Positions 42,106 to 50,496 are shown, counted from the stretch's first letter. The stretch: DNA of 64,000 nt from DASUPK01 sp963728875 (GCA_963728875.1 CAVSLJ010000004.1:1-64000), one strand, 5' to 3'. Translations and numbers: made by a program. Notes: generated by a model not told the origin, from the sequence alone.

Positions 42106-42132
42106 GGATTATCCTTGGCCGAGAGATAATCC
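42106..42132. promoter_or_regulatory. MarR operator between divergent genes
   Basis: GGATTATC (42106-42113), 11-bp centre, GATAATCC (42125-42132), perfect 8-bp arms. It overlaps the -35 to -10 region of the efflux gene, whose TATAGT (42136-42141) follows directly. Confidence 0.75.
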
Positions 42133-42140
42133 CTGATATA

Positions 42141-43655
42141 GTGATGATCCTCGTGGAGGCTACTGAGCACAAGATAGCGCGGGAGTCAGACCGCCGCAGG
42201 TGGATCGCTCTCTTCGTCGTCTGCCTGGGGCAGCTGATGATCATCCTCGACACGACGATCGTCAATGTCGCCCTGCCCTCGATCCAGTCCGACCTCGACT
42301 TCAGCCAGTCGAGCCTGACCTGGGTGGTCGACGGCTACCTGATCACCTTCGGCAGCCTGCTCCTGCTGGCCGGCCGCCTGGGTGACCTCTTCGGACGAAA
42401 GCGCATCTTCCTCCTCGGCGTCGCCGCCTTCACCGTCGCCTCCCTGGTCTGCGGCATCGCCCCGAGCGGAGGCGCGCTCGTCGCCGCCCGCTTCCTGCAG
42501 GGCGCCGCGGCCGCGCTCACCTCCGCGGTGATCATCGCGATCATCGCCGTCGAGTTCCCGCAGCCGGGCGACCGCGCCAAGGCGATGAGCCTCTACACCT
42601 TCGTGATCGCCGGCGGCGCCTCCCTCGGCCTGCTGCTCGGGGGCGCGCTGACCGAGGCGATCAGCTGGCATTGGATCTTCTTCGTCAACCTGCCGATCGG
42701 CGCGATCACCTACGTGCTGGGCCGCTCACTGATCGCCGAGAACGAGGGACTCGCCGCCGGAGAGCGCATCGACTGGCTCGGCTCGGTCCTCATAACCGCA
42801 TCGTCGATCGCGCTGATCTACGCGCTGATCAAGATCCCGGAGTGGGGCTGGACGGGCGAACGCACCCTCGGGCTGGCCGGCATCTCGGCTGCGCTGCTCG
42901 CCGCGTTCATCGCGCTCGAGTCCCGGATCGAGAACCCGATCATGCCCCTGCGGGTCCTCGGCCTGCGCAGCCTGGTCACGGCCAACCTGGTGAGAGGCTT
43001 CCTGGTCACGGGCGCCTACTCGACCTTCTTCCTCGGCGCCCTCTACTTCGAGCACGTGCGCGGCATGAGCCCGGTTCAGATCGGGCTCGCCTTCATGGCG
43101 ATGAGCGTCTCACTGGCGGCCATGTCTGCCGGCCTCGCCGCCCGGTTGGTCGAGCGGTTCGGGCCGAAGCGGACACTGGCGGTCGGGATCGCCGGCCCGG
43201 TCGTCGGGCTGGTGCTCTTCTCGCAGATCGGGCAGTCAACCCCCTACTTCCCGACGATCTTCGCCTCGCTGGCCGTGCTCGGGCTCGGGTTCGGCGCGGC
43301 CAATCCGCCGCTGATGATGATCGCGATGGAGGACGTGCCCTCCAAGGACGCAGGCCTCGCGTCCGGAACGATCCAGGTCTCGATCCAGCTCTCCGCCGCC
43401 ATTGGGCTGGCGGCTCTGGGGACGATCGCCACGGACCGCACCAATGCGCTCCGATCCGCAGGCGAGAGCGCCACCCAGGCGCTCAGCGACGGTTACCACC
43501 TCGCCTTCCTGATCGCCGCCGGCGCGGCGGCGATCGGATTGCTGATCGCGATCTTTGCCCTGCGGATGCCGAGCGCGGAGCAGATCGAGAACGAGATCGA
43601 CGAGGGGGCACCCGTCGGCATCGAGGCCGAGCCCGCCGAGCGCCTGGCGGCTTAG
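42141..43655 (+). CDS. DHA2-family MFS drug exporter
   Basis: 504 residues, 14 helices expected. ATG 42141, ATG 42144 and GTG 42153 are alternative starts; the close TATAGT suggests the GTG with a very short leader. Motif C-like I-L-D-T-T-I-V-N-V-A-L-P (helix 1), motif A G-R-L-G-D-L-F-G-R-K-R, and G-P-x-L-G-G-type helix 5 (G-G-A-S-L-G-L-L-L-G-G) mark the EmrB/QacA branch. Exports hydrophobic cations or antibiotics with H+. Regulated by the divergent MarR. Confidence 0.94.
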   Translation: MMILVEATEHKIARESDRRRWIALFVVCLGQLMIILDTTIVNVALPSIQSDLDFSQSSLTWVVDGYLITFGSLLLLAGRLGDLFGRKRIFLLGVAAFTVASLVCGIAPSGGALVAARFLQGAAAALTSAVIIAIIAVEFPQPGDRAKAMSLYTFVIAGGASLGLLLGGALTEAISWHWIFFVNLPIGAITYVLGRSLIAENEGLAAGERIDWLGSVLITASSIALIYALIKIPEWGWTGERTLGLAGISAALLAAFIALESRIENPIMPLRVLGLRSLVTANLVRGFLVTGAYSTFFLGALYFEHVRGMSPVQIGLAFMAMSVSLAAMSAGLAARLVERFGPKRTLAVGIAGPVVGLVLFSQIGQSTPYFPTIFASLAVLGLGFGAANPPLMMIAMEDVPSKDAGLASGTIQVSIQLSAAIGLAALGTIATDRTNALRSAGESATQALSDGYHLAFLIAAGAAAIGLLIAIFALRMPSAEQIENEIDEGAPVGIEAEPAERLAA

Positions 43656-43836
43656 GCCAGCCTTAGAGCCGGGTGCGATGATCACGGTGCTTCGAGGAGA
43701 GAATCCCCGCAAATAGCGGTTAAATCGCACGCGTAACACCCAGATTTCGGGGGCATTAAGCCTCCGGTTAGCGCAACCGAACCGCTGCTACGGTGTTTCC
43801 GGTGGCAGGGAGAGCAGCTTCGAAGTCACCCCGGTC

Positions 43837-45522
43837 TTGGAAGCCTCAACACTCACACACGCACAGCGACGCGGGCTCTTCGCCCGGCGCTCACCCCTCC
43901 TTCGCTTTCAGGACGATGAGCATCTCGTCGCACTGACCCGGAGGGGTCATCAGCACGCCTTCGACGCGCTGGTCGAGCGCTACCAGTCCCGCCTCCTCGG
44001 CTTCTGCCGGCAGATGCTCGGCTCGACCGAGGACGCCGAGGACGTGCTCCAGGAGGTCTTCGTCGCCGCCTACAACGCGATGGTCGCCGACGAGCGTCCG
44101 ATCGCGGTCCGCCCCTGGCTCTACCGCATCGCCCGCAATCGCAGCCTCAACCACCTTCGCAAGCCGACCGCGGACGGCCAGGACACGATGGACACCCACC
44201 CTCACATGAACGGGGTGACCACCCTCGAGCGGGTCCAGAACCGCGAGGAGTTCCGGAACCTCCTCTCCGACGTCGGCAAGCTGCCCGAGACGCAGCGCTC
44301 GGCGCTCCTGCTCCGCGAGATCGATGCGATGAGCTACGAGGAGATCGCCCAGGCGATGGACACGACCGTGCCCGGCGTGAAGAGCCTGCTGGTCCGGGCC
44401 CGCATCGCCCTCGCCGAGTCGAGCCAGGCCCGTCAGCTCACCTGCGACGACGTCCGCCTTGAGCTCGCCGAGGCCGCCGAGGGGATCGCCAAGGTCACCG
44501 GCCCGGTCAGGCGGCATCTGAAGACATGCGAGCCCTGCCGTGAGTTCCGCTCCCAGCTTCGCTCCGACACCAAGGCGCTGGCCGCGATCTTCCCGGCCGG
44601 ACCGCTTCTTCTCCTCAAGGGCGCGCTGGTCGCCAAGCTCACCGGCCTCTTCGGCGGCGGTGGTGGTGGCGCGGCGGCCGGCGCGGGCGGTGGCGGCGGT
44701 GCCGCGGCCGGTGCAGGTGCAGGTGCAGGTGCAGGCGCAGGCGCGGGCGCTGCCGGAGCTGGGGCCGCGGGCGCGGGCGCCGGTGCCGCTGGAGCCGGAG
44801 CGGCGGGAGCCGGTGCCGCCGCGGCGGGCAGCACTGCCGCGATCGGCGGAGCCGCCGCCGCGGGCGGAGCCGCAGCCGGAGGTGGCGCAGCCGCCGCAGC
44901 CGGTGGCGCAGCCGCCGCGATCGGCACCAAGGCGGCCGCCGGCATCGCGACCGCGGCGATCATCGCCGGCGGCGCGGCCGAGATCCAGAACGTCTCCGAT
45001 CACCCTTCCAAGCCCGCCCCGCCCAAGCACAAGGTCGTCGACCGCGGCAAGGTGACGAAGATCAACATCCCGCCCAAGGTCGACGCCACGGCTCAGGATG
45101 CCGCGGCCGCCCAGCCGCCCGCGGGCGCAGCCGTCCCGGCGGCCACGCCGCCGGCCACGGTCACCGTCCCGCCGCAGCCGACCGACCCCGCTGCCGCCCC
45201 GGCAGCTCAGACGGGCGGCACCACCGTCGCGACGACGGGCAAGCACAAGCACCACAAGAACGCCATCGCGAACAGCGACTCGCAGCCGAATTCGCCCGCG
45301 CAGACCGGCCCGGTGACCACCGGAGTGGAGCCCGCGAGCTGCGATGCGGACGGCGATGGCGTCATCGACGCGGGCGCGCCCGGCAGCTGCACCGCACCGC
45401 CTCCTCCTCCCCCTCCGGCCAATACCGGCGCGAGCGGCGCGATCGAGAGCGGCAGCGTGAAGCCGCTGTACTACTCAGCCCCCAAGAAGCACAAGGCGCC
45501 GAAGAAGAAGATCAGGCGGTAG
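43837..45522 (+). CDS. ECF sigma factor fused to anti-sigma-like and Ala/Gly domains
   Basis: 561 residues, TTG start (no upstream ATG). Sigma region 2 about 40-105 (F-D-A-L-V-E-R-Y-Q-S-R-L, D-A-E-D-V-L-Q-E-V-F), region 4 about 140-192 (L-P-E-T-Q-R-S-A-L-L-L-R-E, Y-E-E-I-A-Q-A-M). A zinc-binding-type H-x3-C-x2-C (H227, C231, C234) follows, as in anti-sigma ZAS domains, then a hydrophobic segment (255-272), about 110 residues of Gly/Ala repeats with a further hydrophobic run, and a polar Pro/Lys-rich end (K-K-H-K-A-P-K-K-K-I-R-R). Probably membrane tethered with an extracellular C-terminus; sensing in cis is an inference. Confidence 0.88.
   Translation: MEASTLTHAQRRGLFARRSPLLRFQDDEHLVALTRRGHQHAFDALVERYQSRLLGFCRQMLGSTEDAEDVLQEVFVAAYNAMVADERPIAVRPWLYRIARNRSLNHLRKPTADGQDTMDTHPHMNGVTTLERVQNREEFRNLLSDVGKLPETQRSALLLREIDAMSYEEIAQAMDTTVPGVKSLLVRARIALAESSQARQLTCDDVRLELAEAAEGIAKVTGPVRRHLKTCEPCREFRSQLRSDTKALAAIFPAGPLLLLKGALVAKLTGLFGGGGGGAAAGAGGGGGAAAGAGAGAGAGAGAGAAGAGAAGAGAGAAGAGAAGAGAAAAGSTAAIGGAAAAGGAAAGGGAAAAAGGAAAAIGTKAAAGIATAAIIAGGAAEIQNVSDHPSKPAPPKHKVVDRGKVTKINIPPKVDATAQDAAAAQPPAGAAVPAATPPATVTVPPQPTDPAAAPAAQTGGTTVATTGKHKHHKNAIANSDSQPNSPAQTGPVTTGVEPASCDADGDGVIDAGAPGSCTAPPPPPPPANTGASGAIESGSVKPLYYSAPKKHKAPKKKIRR
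44711..44752 (+). repeat. GTGCAG hexamer tandem repeat
   Basis: Four GTGCAG units followed by GCGCAG, GCGCGG and GCGCTG, seven 6-bp units coding Ala-Gly. Likely prone to slippage; lies in the low-complexity part of the sigma-factor fusion gene (about 44653-44976). Confidence 0.85.
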
Positions 45523-46459
45523 CGGGCACCAGCCCGATGACCTTCAGCCTCCGGGTCAGGGCCTGAGCGGCGAAGGCGTGGGTCTCCCCGCGCGTCGCAC
45601 CGAAGAGATCCGTGTTGTCCTCCTCCTCGGGCCAGGGCGGGTCGATCACCTTGTCCGCGACCGGTAGAGACTCCTCGAGCATCTTCTGGATGACGTCCCG
45701 GTAGCGGTCGTCCTCCTTCACGCAATCGGTCAGGAACCGAACGCCGAAGGCGATATGGCGGTGCTCGTCGCGCGCCACATTCGAGAAACCCTCAACGAAT
45801 CCGGGCAGCGTGCCCACCCGCTCGTTGTAGTCGATGATGAAGTGCTGGCCCGTGAGGGCCAGCATTCCCTCGATGACCATGTGGTAGAGCGTCACCGCCT
45901 CCACCAGCGCGTCGCGGTCGTCGGGCTCCTCCGCCAGCCGGTCGACCCGGCTCTTCAGCAGCTCGTCGAAGAGTGTGCGGAAAGCGTCGTTGAGGTGCGC
46001 GTCGAGGGCCTCGAGGCGCTGCGGAAGGTCGTCGGATCCCTCGAGCACGCCGACCTCGCTGAAGAAGCGGTCGAAGAAGCGGACGTGACGAGCCTCATCG
46101 GCGATCTGGGTCGAGAGGAAGATCCGCTGCGCCTCCGTCGGGGCGGCGCGCATGATCGGGCCGAGCTCGTCGGCGACCTTCTGCTCGCCGATGAAGAAGC
46201 TCGAAAGCCCGTACAAGCGCTGGAAGCGCTCCTCCTCGGGGATGCGCTCGTGCCAGTCGACACGGTCCTGGGAGAAGTCGAGATCCTGGGTCAGCCACTG
46301 CTGCTTCTCCCAGAGGTTGTAGAGCTGCGTGTAGTCGAGCAGCTTGACGTCGCTTCGGCCGCCCTCCTGGAGGGCCGGGTCCGAGGTGGCCTTGAAGTCC
46401 TCTCGGCTCGCTCTCGAGGGCCCTGCCTGCGTGACTTCCTTCGCCTCCACGGCGTGCAC
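45512..46459 (-). CDS. R2-like ligand-binding oxidase (R2lox-type)
   Basis: 315 residues, the usual R2lox length. Ferritin-like carboxylate metal ligands are all found: E92 (G-E-Q-K-V), E122/H125 (D-E-A-R-H), E197 (V-I-E-G-M-L) and E232/H235 (D-E-H-R-H). V95 and Y192 sit at the same spacings (E+3 and E-5) as the valine-tyrosine pair that forms the ether cross-link in R2lox, unlike ribonucleotide reductase R2. The Mn/Fe cofactor and oxidase role are family knowledge; substrate unknown. Convergent with the sigma gene, 11-bp overlap. Confidence 0.82.
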   Translation of the reverse strand: MHAVEAKEVTQAGPSRASREDFKATSDPALQEGGRSDVKLLDYTQLYNLWEKQQWLTQDLDFSQDRVDWHERIPEEERFQRLYGLSSFFIGEQKVADELGPIMRAAPTEAQRIFLSTQIADEARHVRFFDRFFSEVGVLEGSDDLPQRLEALDAHLNDAFRTLFDELLKSRVDRLAEEPDDRDALVEAVTLYHMVIEGMLALTGQHFIIDYNERVGTLPGFVEGFSNVARDEHRHIAFGVRFLTDCVKEDDRYRDVIQKMLEESLPVADKVIDPPWPEEEDNTDLFGATRGETHAFAAQALTRRLKVIGLVPATA

Positions 46460-46569
46460 CCTAGCGCACGAACTGGCTGGCTGGCCAGTTTCGACCGGCG
46501 CATTCCCCGGAGCGGGGCGCCATCATCGAATACCGAATCTTGTGCTGATCGGCACGACGCGGGAGTCCG

Positions 46570-46839
46570 ATGAGAGGACTGAGATCGATGAAGCCCTGGA
46601 AGCTCGGAAATCGGATCGTGGGAGTGGACCCGGAGCTCCGCCGGCTCTGGGTCGGCGGGCAGCGGCTCCATCACGGGCTCACCGGGATCGCCGTCGCCAC
46701 CGCGGGGATCGCCCAGCTGGCGATCCGGCGATCGGAGGCGAGCCGCGCCATTGCCTGGACCCTCGCGGGCGGCGTGCTGATGGCGCACGACTGGAAGGAC
46801 CGCTCCGTCTGGTTCCGGCGCGGGCCTCAGGTCGACTAG
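46570..46839 (+). CDS. small membrane-associated hypothetical
   Basis: 89 residues. N-terminal M-K-P-W-K-L-G-N-R-I-V-G-V-D-P-E, then a weakly hydrophobic stretch (G-I-A-V-A-T-A-G-I-A-Q-L-A-I) and a second (A-I-A-W-T-L-A-G-G-V-L-M). Likely two short membrane helices. No family recognised. Its last 4 bp overlap the convergent hydrolase gene; the start could be 46570 or Met7. Confidence 0.6.
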   Translation: MRGLRSMKPWKLGNRIVGVDPELRRLWVGGQRLHHGLTGIAVATAGIAQLAIRRSEASRAIAWTLAGGVLMAHDWKDRSVWFRRGPQVD

Positions 46840-47546
46840 ACCGAAGTCGACTCCCCCGGCGCGAGCACCTCGACCTTCGACTTCGTCTGCGACTCGACGT
46901 CTGACTTGAACGCCTCGGCGTCGGTCTCGATCGGCGGGAAGGTGTTGTAGTGAATCGGGATCACCGTCTCCGCGCCGACGAAGTCGGCGGCGACGACGGC
47001 GTCGTGGCGATCCATCGTGTAGTGGCCGCCGATCGGGATGAAGGCGACGTCCACGGGCGTCCGCTCGGCGATCAGTTTGAGATCGCTAAACAGGGCCGTA
47101 TCCCCCAGGTGGTAGAGCGTCTTCCCTCCGAGGTTGATGACCGCGCCGGCCGCGGCGCCGATCACCGTGCCGGTCGAGGGGCTGAAGGGCCGTTCGCCTG
47201 CGGGGACCGTGCTGGTGTGGAAGGCCTGAACGAGCTTCACCCACCCCCAGTCGAACTCGACGGTTCCGCCCAGGTTCGGGTCGGCGAAGTTCTCGAGCCC
47301 CTCCTCGTCGAGCACGTTGGCGAGCTCGGAGATCGCGACGTAGAAGGCCTGGGTCCGTTTGCCGACCGCGATCGCATCGGCGTAGTGATCCTGATGAGCG
47401 TGGGTGATCACGACGTGCGTCGGGTCGACGTCGTCCGCCGACACCTTGGCGGCCGGGTTGTGCGGCGCCAGGAAGGGGTCGACCAGCACGCGGGTCTCGC
47501 CGTCCACCAGCTCGACCGTGGAGTGGCCGATGTAGTTGATCTCCAT
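46836..47546 (-). CDS. MBL-fold metal-dependent hydrolase (UPF0173)
   Basis: 236 residues. Metallo-beta-lactamase fold with N-terminal I-G-H-S-T-V-E-L, signature T-H-A-H-Q-D-H-Y-A-D (HxHxDH), H-L-G-D-T-A-L-F and the I-G-G-H-Y-T-M-D region of the UPF0173/YtkL group. Binds two Zn ions; substrate undefined. Five bp downstream of the 113-aa gene, same strand; part of a minus-strand run. Confidence 0.93.
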   Translation of the reverse strand: MEINYIGHSTVELVDGETRVLVDPFLAPHNPAAKVSADDVDPTHVVITHAHQDHYADAIAVGKRTQAFYVAISELANVLDEEGLENFADPNLGGTVEFDWGWVKLVQAFHTSTVPAGERPFSPSTGTVIGAAAGAVINLGGKTLYHLGDTALFSDLKLIAERTPVDVAFIPIGGHYTMDRHDAVVAADFVGAETVIPIHYNTFPPIETDAEAFKSDVESQTKSKVEVLAPGESTSV

Positions 47547-47551
47547 CTGGG

Positions 47552-47893
47552 TCAGTCCTCCTTCGTAGGTTCGGATTCCTGCTGTTCGAGCTGATCGGCC
47601 AATGCCCAGCCGACAGCCACCCCAACCATCATTCCCATGCGCGCCTCCTCGGCCAGCAGCGTGCGCACGGCGGTCAGCCGGGCCTGCTCGTCCGGCACGG
47701 TCGCCGCCTTGAGCGCCTCGGCGTCATGGGACTCGCCGAACCAGCCACCGGCTCCGAGCGCCTCGGCGAGGATCTTCTGCAGCCGCGGTGCGGCGCGAGC
47801 CACCTGGCGCTCGGTCTCCCTGAACGCCTCGGGATCGGAGATCGCATCGATCGCGGAGTCGATCTGGTCGTCGCTGTAGGGACCTCGTGTCAC
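47552..47893 (-). CDS. hypothetical helical protein
   Basis: 113 residues, mainly helical and acidic: I-D-S-A-I-D-A-I-S-D-P-E-A-F, then V-A-R-A-A-P-R-L-Q-K-I-L-A-E-A-L-G-A-G-G-W-F, and a Met/Gly-rich late helix (M-G-M-M-V-G-V-A-V-G-W-A-L). I recall similar short actinobacterial proteins without a known role. Coupled (5-bp gap) to the hydrolase gene. Confidence 0.68.
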   Translation of the reverse strand: MTRGPYSDDQIDSAIDAISDPEAFRETERQVARAAPRLQKILAEALGAGGWFGESHDAEALKAATVPDEQARLTAVRTLLAEEARMGMMVGVAVGWALADQLEQQESEPTKED

Positions 47894-47903
47894 GAGCGGG
47901 ACC

Positions 47904-48668
47904 CTACTTCCGCCGCTCCCACATCTGCAGCTCGCCGTGGTCCGAGTAGCCGAGCTTCACGTAGACCGGGTAGCCGAGCTTGGTCGCCTGCAGCGTCGTG
48001 GTTTCGAGTCCCTCCTCCGCGGCATCGGCGAGGGCGCGGCCCATGAGGCGACCCGAGATCCCTCGGCCGCGGCCCTCCGGCAACACTGCAACGAAGACGA
48101 TCTCGCAATCGCTGCCGTTCGTGAACGCACCGGCGCACGCGACCGTCTCCCCGTCGATCGAGCCGAGATAGGTGCGAAGCGCCGATAGGTCTCCCTTCAT
48201 CACCGGGAAATCACCGGGCGCGAAGCCGTAGGCGACCTCGTTCAGATTCGAGACCAGCTCGTAGTCGGGCTCCTCGCGGATCTGGAGCTCGGGGTCGGGC
48301 TGCGGCGCCCGCAGGCCATTGATCGGCATGGCCATCGCCCGGGGCGTGGCATCCAGCCGGTGCCCGGCCGCGTCCAGCGCCTGTGCAACCGCCGTGTCGG
48401 CCTCGGGGACCCACACCGTCCAGGCCTCGACGCCTGCGTCGGCATAGACCTGGTCGAGCTCGCCGATCGAGGCGACCATCGACTCCGGGTCCTCGTACAG
48501 GACCGAATTGAAGAACGAGCGCTTCGGTGAACCAGGGACGATCGCCGCGGTGACCCCCATCCCTTCCCACACGCGCCCGCCTGTGCTCTCGGCGAGCAGT
48601 GCCCAAAGCGGCGGCATCGAGCGCCGGATGAGCCGGAGCCAGCCGGAACCGTCGGAGGGAATCGTCAT
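47904..48668 (-). CDS. GNAT-family acetyltransferase
   Basis: 254 residues from ATG 48668; a longer frame to 48740 would overlap the O-methyltransferase gene. N-terminal half (about 1-130) is an extra lobe; the GNAT core is C-terminal, with V-F-V-A-V-L-P-E-G-R-G-R-G-I-S-G-R-L-M containing the R/Q-x2-G-x-G acetyl-CoA loop and L-G-Y at the end (K-L-G-Y-S-D-H-G). Substrate unknown. Same-strand cluster, spaced 10 bp from the next gene. Confidence 0.9.
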   Translation of the reverse strand: MTIPSDGSGWLRLIRRSMPPLWALLAESTGGRVWEGMGVTAAIVPGSPKRSFFNSVLYEDPESMVASIGELDQVYADAGVEAWTVWVPEADTAVAQALDAAGHRLDATPRAMAMPINGLRAPQPDPELQIREEPDYELVSNLNEVAYGFAPGDFPVMKGDLSALRTYLGSIDGETVACAGAFTNGSDCEIVFVAVLPEGRGRGISGRLMGRALADAAEEGLETTTLQATKLGYPVYVKLGYSDHGELQMWERRK

Positions 48669-48675
48669 CGCCGGC

Positions 48676-49335
48676 CTAGCGTTTGCGAACCAGGGTGATC
48701 CCGTCGGCGAAACCGAGCATCGCGACGTCCACCCGGTCATCCGCGGCGATCCGGTCGTTGAGCTCGACGATCACCGCGGTTCCCTCATCCCCCTCCGGCG
48801 GGTCCAACACGGTGCCCTCACGCAGGGTGTTGTCGAGCATGATCAGCCCGTTGGGTCGCAGGAGGCGGAGGCACTCCTCGTAGTAGGCCGGATAGCCGAC
48901 CTTGTCCGCGTCGATGAAGACGAAGTCATAGGCACCGTCATCGCTGAGTCCCCGAAGCGTGTCAAGCGCCGGCCCGACCTTGACCTCCACCCGATCGGCG
49001 AGACCTGCCTGCGTCAGGTGTTGATAGGCGCGCTCGGCGTACTCCTCTTTGAGCTCGCAGCAGGTCAGCTTGCCGTCGTCGGGAAGCCCTCGGGCGATCG
49101 AGATCGCTCCATACCCGAGGAAGGTGCCGACCTCGAGGGCGCATCGGGCGTCGATCGCGCGGACGAGGATGGTGATGAAGGCGGCCTGGTCGCCGCCGAT
49201 CTGCATCTCCTCGAGCTCGCCCATGTCCCTGGCGGCCTGCTCCACCTCGGCGGTGACACCTTCTCTGAAGGAGCTGTGCGCGACGAGGTAGTCGTGCAAC
49301 TCCGGGCTGAGAGTGATGAACCTCTCGACCGTCAA
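48676..49335 (-). CDS. SAM-dependent O-methyltransferase
   Basis: 219 residues, family 3 (caffeoyl-CoA type). SAM loop A-L-E-V-G-T-F-L-G-Y-G (about 67-77), C-C-E-L-K-E-E-Y acid, metal site D-F-V-F-I-D-A-D-K, and D-N-T-L-R-E-G with N-D-R-I later. Methylates a catechol-like or phenolic hydroxyl. ATG overlaps the rhomboid-like gene stop by 4 bp. Confidence 0.93.
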   Translation of the reverse strand: MTVERFITLSPELHDYLVAHSSFREGVTAEVEQAARDMGELEEMQIGGDQAAFITILVRAIDARCALEVGTFLGYGAISIARGLPDDGKLTCCELKEEYAERAYQHLTQAGLADRVEVKVGPALDTLRGLSDDGAYDFVFIDADKVGYPAYYEECLRLLRPNGLIMLDNTLREGTVLDPPEGDEGTAVIVELNDRIAADDRVDVAMLGFADGITLVRKR

Positions 49336-50114
49336 CCCGGGCGCCTTTCACGGCGGGCGTAGGCCGCGACGAGGCCGCAGGCGACGCCGACCACGGCACC
49401 GCCCAGCCCGGCGAAGACGTTGGCGAAGTCGTCGACCAGCGGGAGCAGGATCAGGACTGCGGCGGCCACGGCGGCGCCGATCACCTCCACATCCTGGCCG
49501 GGACGGGAGCGAACCTCCGCTCCGCGGATCACGGCCCAGGCTGCCAGGAGCCCCAGGGCGATCCCATTTCCGCCGGCTGCGAAGAGGATGTCGTTACTCG
49601 GCGCGAAGGCGGTCTCCATGCCATCCGCCGCGAGCATGCCGAGGGCGCCACAGGCCACGATCAGAATCGCCGTCGGAATCGTGCCCAGGCGCTGCTCGAC
49701 CGCAATGCCGAAGATCGCGATGCCGACGGAGGCGACGAACAGGTAGCCGATGTCGGGATAGATGAAGGGCGAGACCAGGTACCGCCACCAGTCATTCCCG
49801 ACCGGGCCGAGGATCCCGCCGAGGCCGAAGGTGTCGAGCGTCGGGCTCGCCACGCGCAGCAGCACGAGGATCGCCGGGATCACGATCGCGGCGAGCACCG
49901 CGTATGGCCGGTCCGCGAGCCGGTCGGTGCGCTGCGCCCGGGCGGCACGGCGTCGGGCGCGCCGTGACTGCTTCGGGGTGAGCTCCTCACCGCGGAGCTC
50001 CAGCTTCGGCGCCCGCTTTCGCAGCCGGGTGCCGCAGTACGGACACTCGGTGACGTAGGGACTGACCTCCTCGCCGCAGCTCCGGCAGACGACGCTTAAC
50101 TCAGGCGAGCTCAC
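49332..50114 (-). CDS. zinc-ribbon rhomboid-like protein, probably inactive
   Basis: 260 residues from GTG 50114. N-terminal C10-x2-C13...C24-x2-C27 zinc ribbon (V-V-C-R-S-C, T-E-C-P-Y-C-G), a basic linker (R-R-A-R-R-R-A-A-R-A-Q-R), and about six helices with the rhomboid course (F-V-A-S-V-G-I-A-I-F-G-I-A-V-E-Q-R-L-G-T). The catalytic G-x-S-G is A-G-G-N-G here (Asn183) and the later active-site His is not seen (V-F-A-G-L-G-G-A-V-V-G). Membrane pseudoprotease is inferred. Start overlaps the HxlR gene by 14 bp. Confidence 0.82.
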   Translation of the reverse strand: MSSPELSVVCRSCGEEVSPYVTECPYCGTRLRKRAPKLELRGEELTPKQSRRARRRAARAQRTDRLADRPYAVLAAIVIPAILVLLRVASPTLDTFGLGGILGPVGNDWWRYLVSPFIYPDIGYLFVASVGIAIFGIAVEQRLGTIPTAILIVACGALGMLAADGMETAFAPSNDILFAAGGNGIALGLLAAWAVIRGAEVRSRPGQDVEVIGAAVAAAVLILLPLVDDFANVFAGLGGAVVGVACGLVAAYARRERRPG

Positions 50115-50403
50115 TCCGCGAGGATACCCCTGCCTGCTCGGCCCATCTGTTGACCTCGTAGAGGATCCGGGCCAGTTCCCGGCCACGTCCACTGAGGCGG
50201 TACCGGCGTCCGGAGTCCCGCTCCACGACGCCGGCCTCGACCAGCTCACCGAGTCGTGCCGAGAGGACCGCCGGGCTGATCCCGGTTCGCTCGCGGAGCT
50301 CCGTGAAGGTCAGGGTGCTCCGGCGCAGCTCCCAGATCAGCCGCAGCGCCCAGCGCCGGCCGAGCACGTCCAGTGCGCGTTCGATGGGCTTGGCGGTGGC
50401 CAC
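50101..50403 (-). CDS. HxlR-type HTH regulator
   Basis: 100 residues, GTG start. Single winged helix: A-L-D-V-L-G-R-R-W-A-L-R-L-I-W-E-L, L-T-F-T-E-L-R-E-R-T-G-I-S-P-A-V-L-S-A-R-L recognition helix, and R-R-Y-R-L-S-G-R-G wing. HxlR proteins sense reactive or small compounds. A perfect palindrome lies 4 bp from the start codon (50407-50419). Leads the minus-strand cluster downstream by overlap. Confidence 0.88.
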   Translation of the reverse strand: MATAKPIERALDVLGRRWALRLIWELRRSTLTFTELRERTGISPAVLSARLGELVEAGVVERDSGRRYRLSGRGRELARILYEVNRWAEQAGVSSRSELA

Positions 50404-50406
50404 TGG

Positions 50407-50419
50407 TACGGAATCCGTA
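50407..50419 (-). promoter_or_regulatory. palindromic operator before HxlR gene
   Basis: TACGGA-A-TCCGTA, perfect 6-bp arms, 3 bp upstream of the GTG. A second perfect repeat, CTATGA-AAA-TCATAG, is at 50448-50462. Confidence 0.5.
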
Positions 50420-50447
50420 TTCTACGCCGCAAAAACCGAGTACTGCA

Positions 50448-50462
50448 CTATGAAAATCATAG
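50448..50462. promoter_or_regulatory. inverted repeat in promoter region
   Basis: CTATGA-AAA-TCATAG. AT-rich; overlaps the probable promoter area of the HxlR gene and lies just beyond the 3' end of the ligase gene. Could be operator or promoter element. Confidence 0.35.
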
Positions 50463-50496
50463 CGGCAACGTGAAAATAGGTTCGGTTACGACTCGT

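Noticed and set aside
44653..44976. Gly/Ala-rich DNA as a CRISPR or minisatellite array
   Set aside because: Units are degenerate codons in frame with the sigma factor fusion; no spacer structure.
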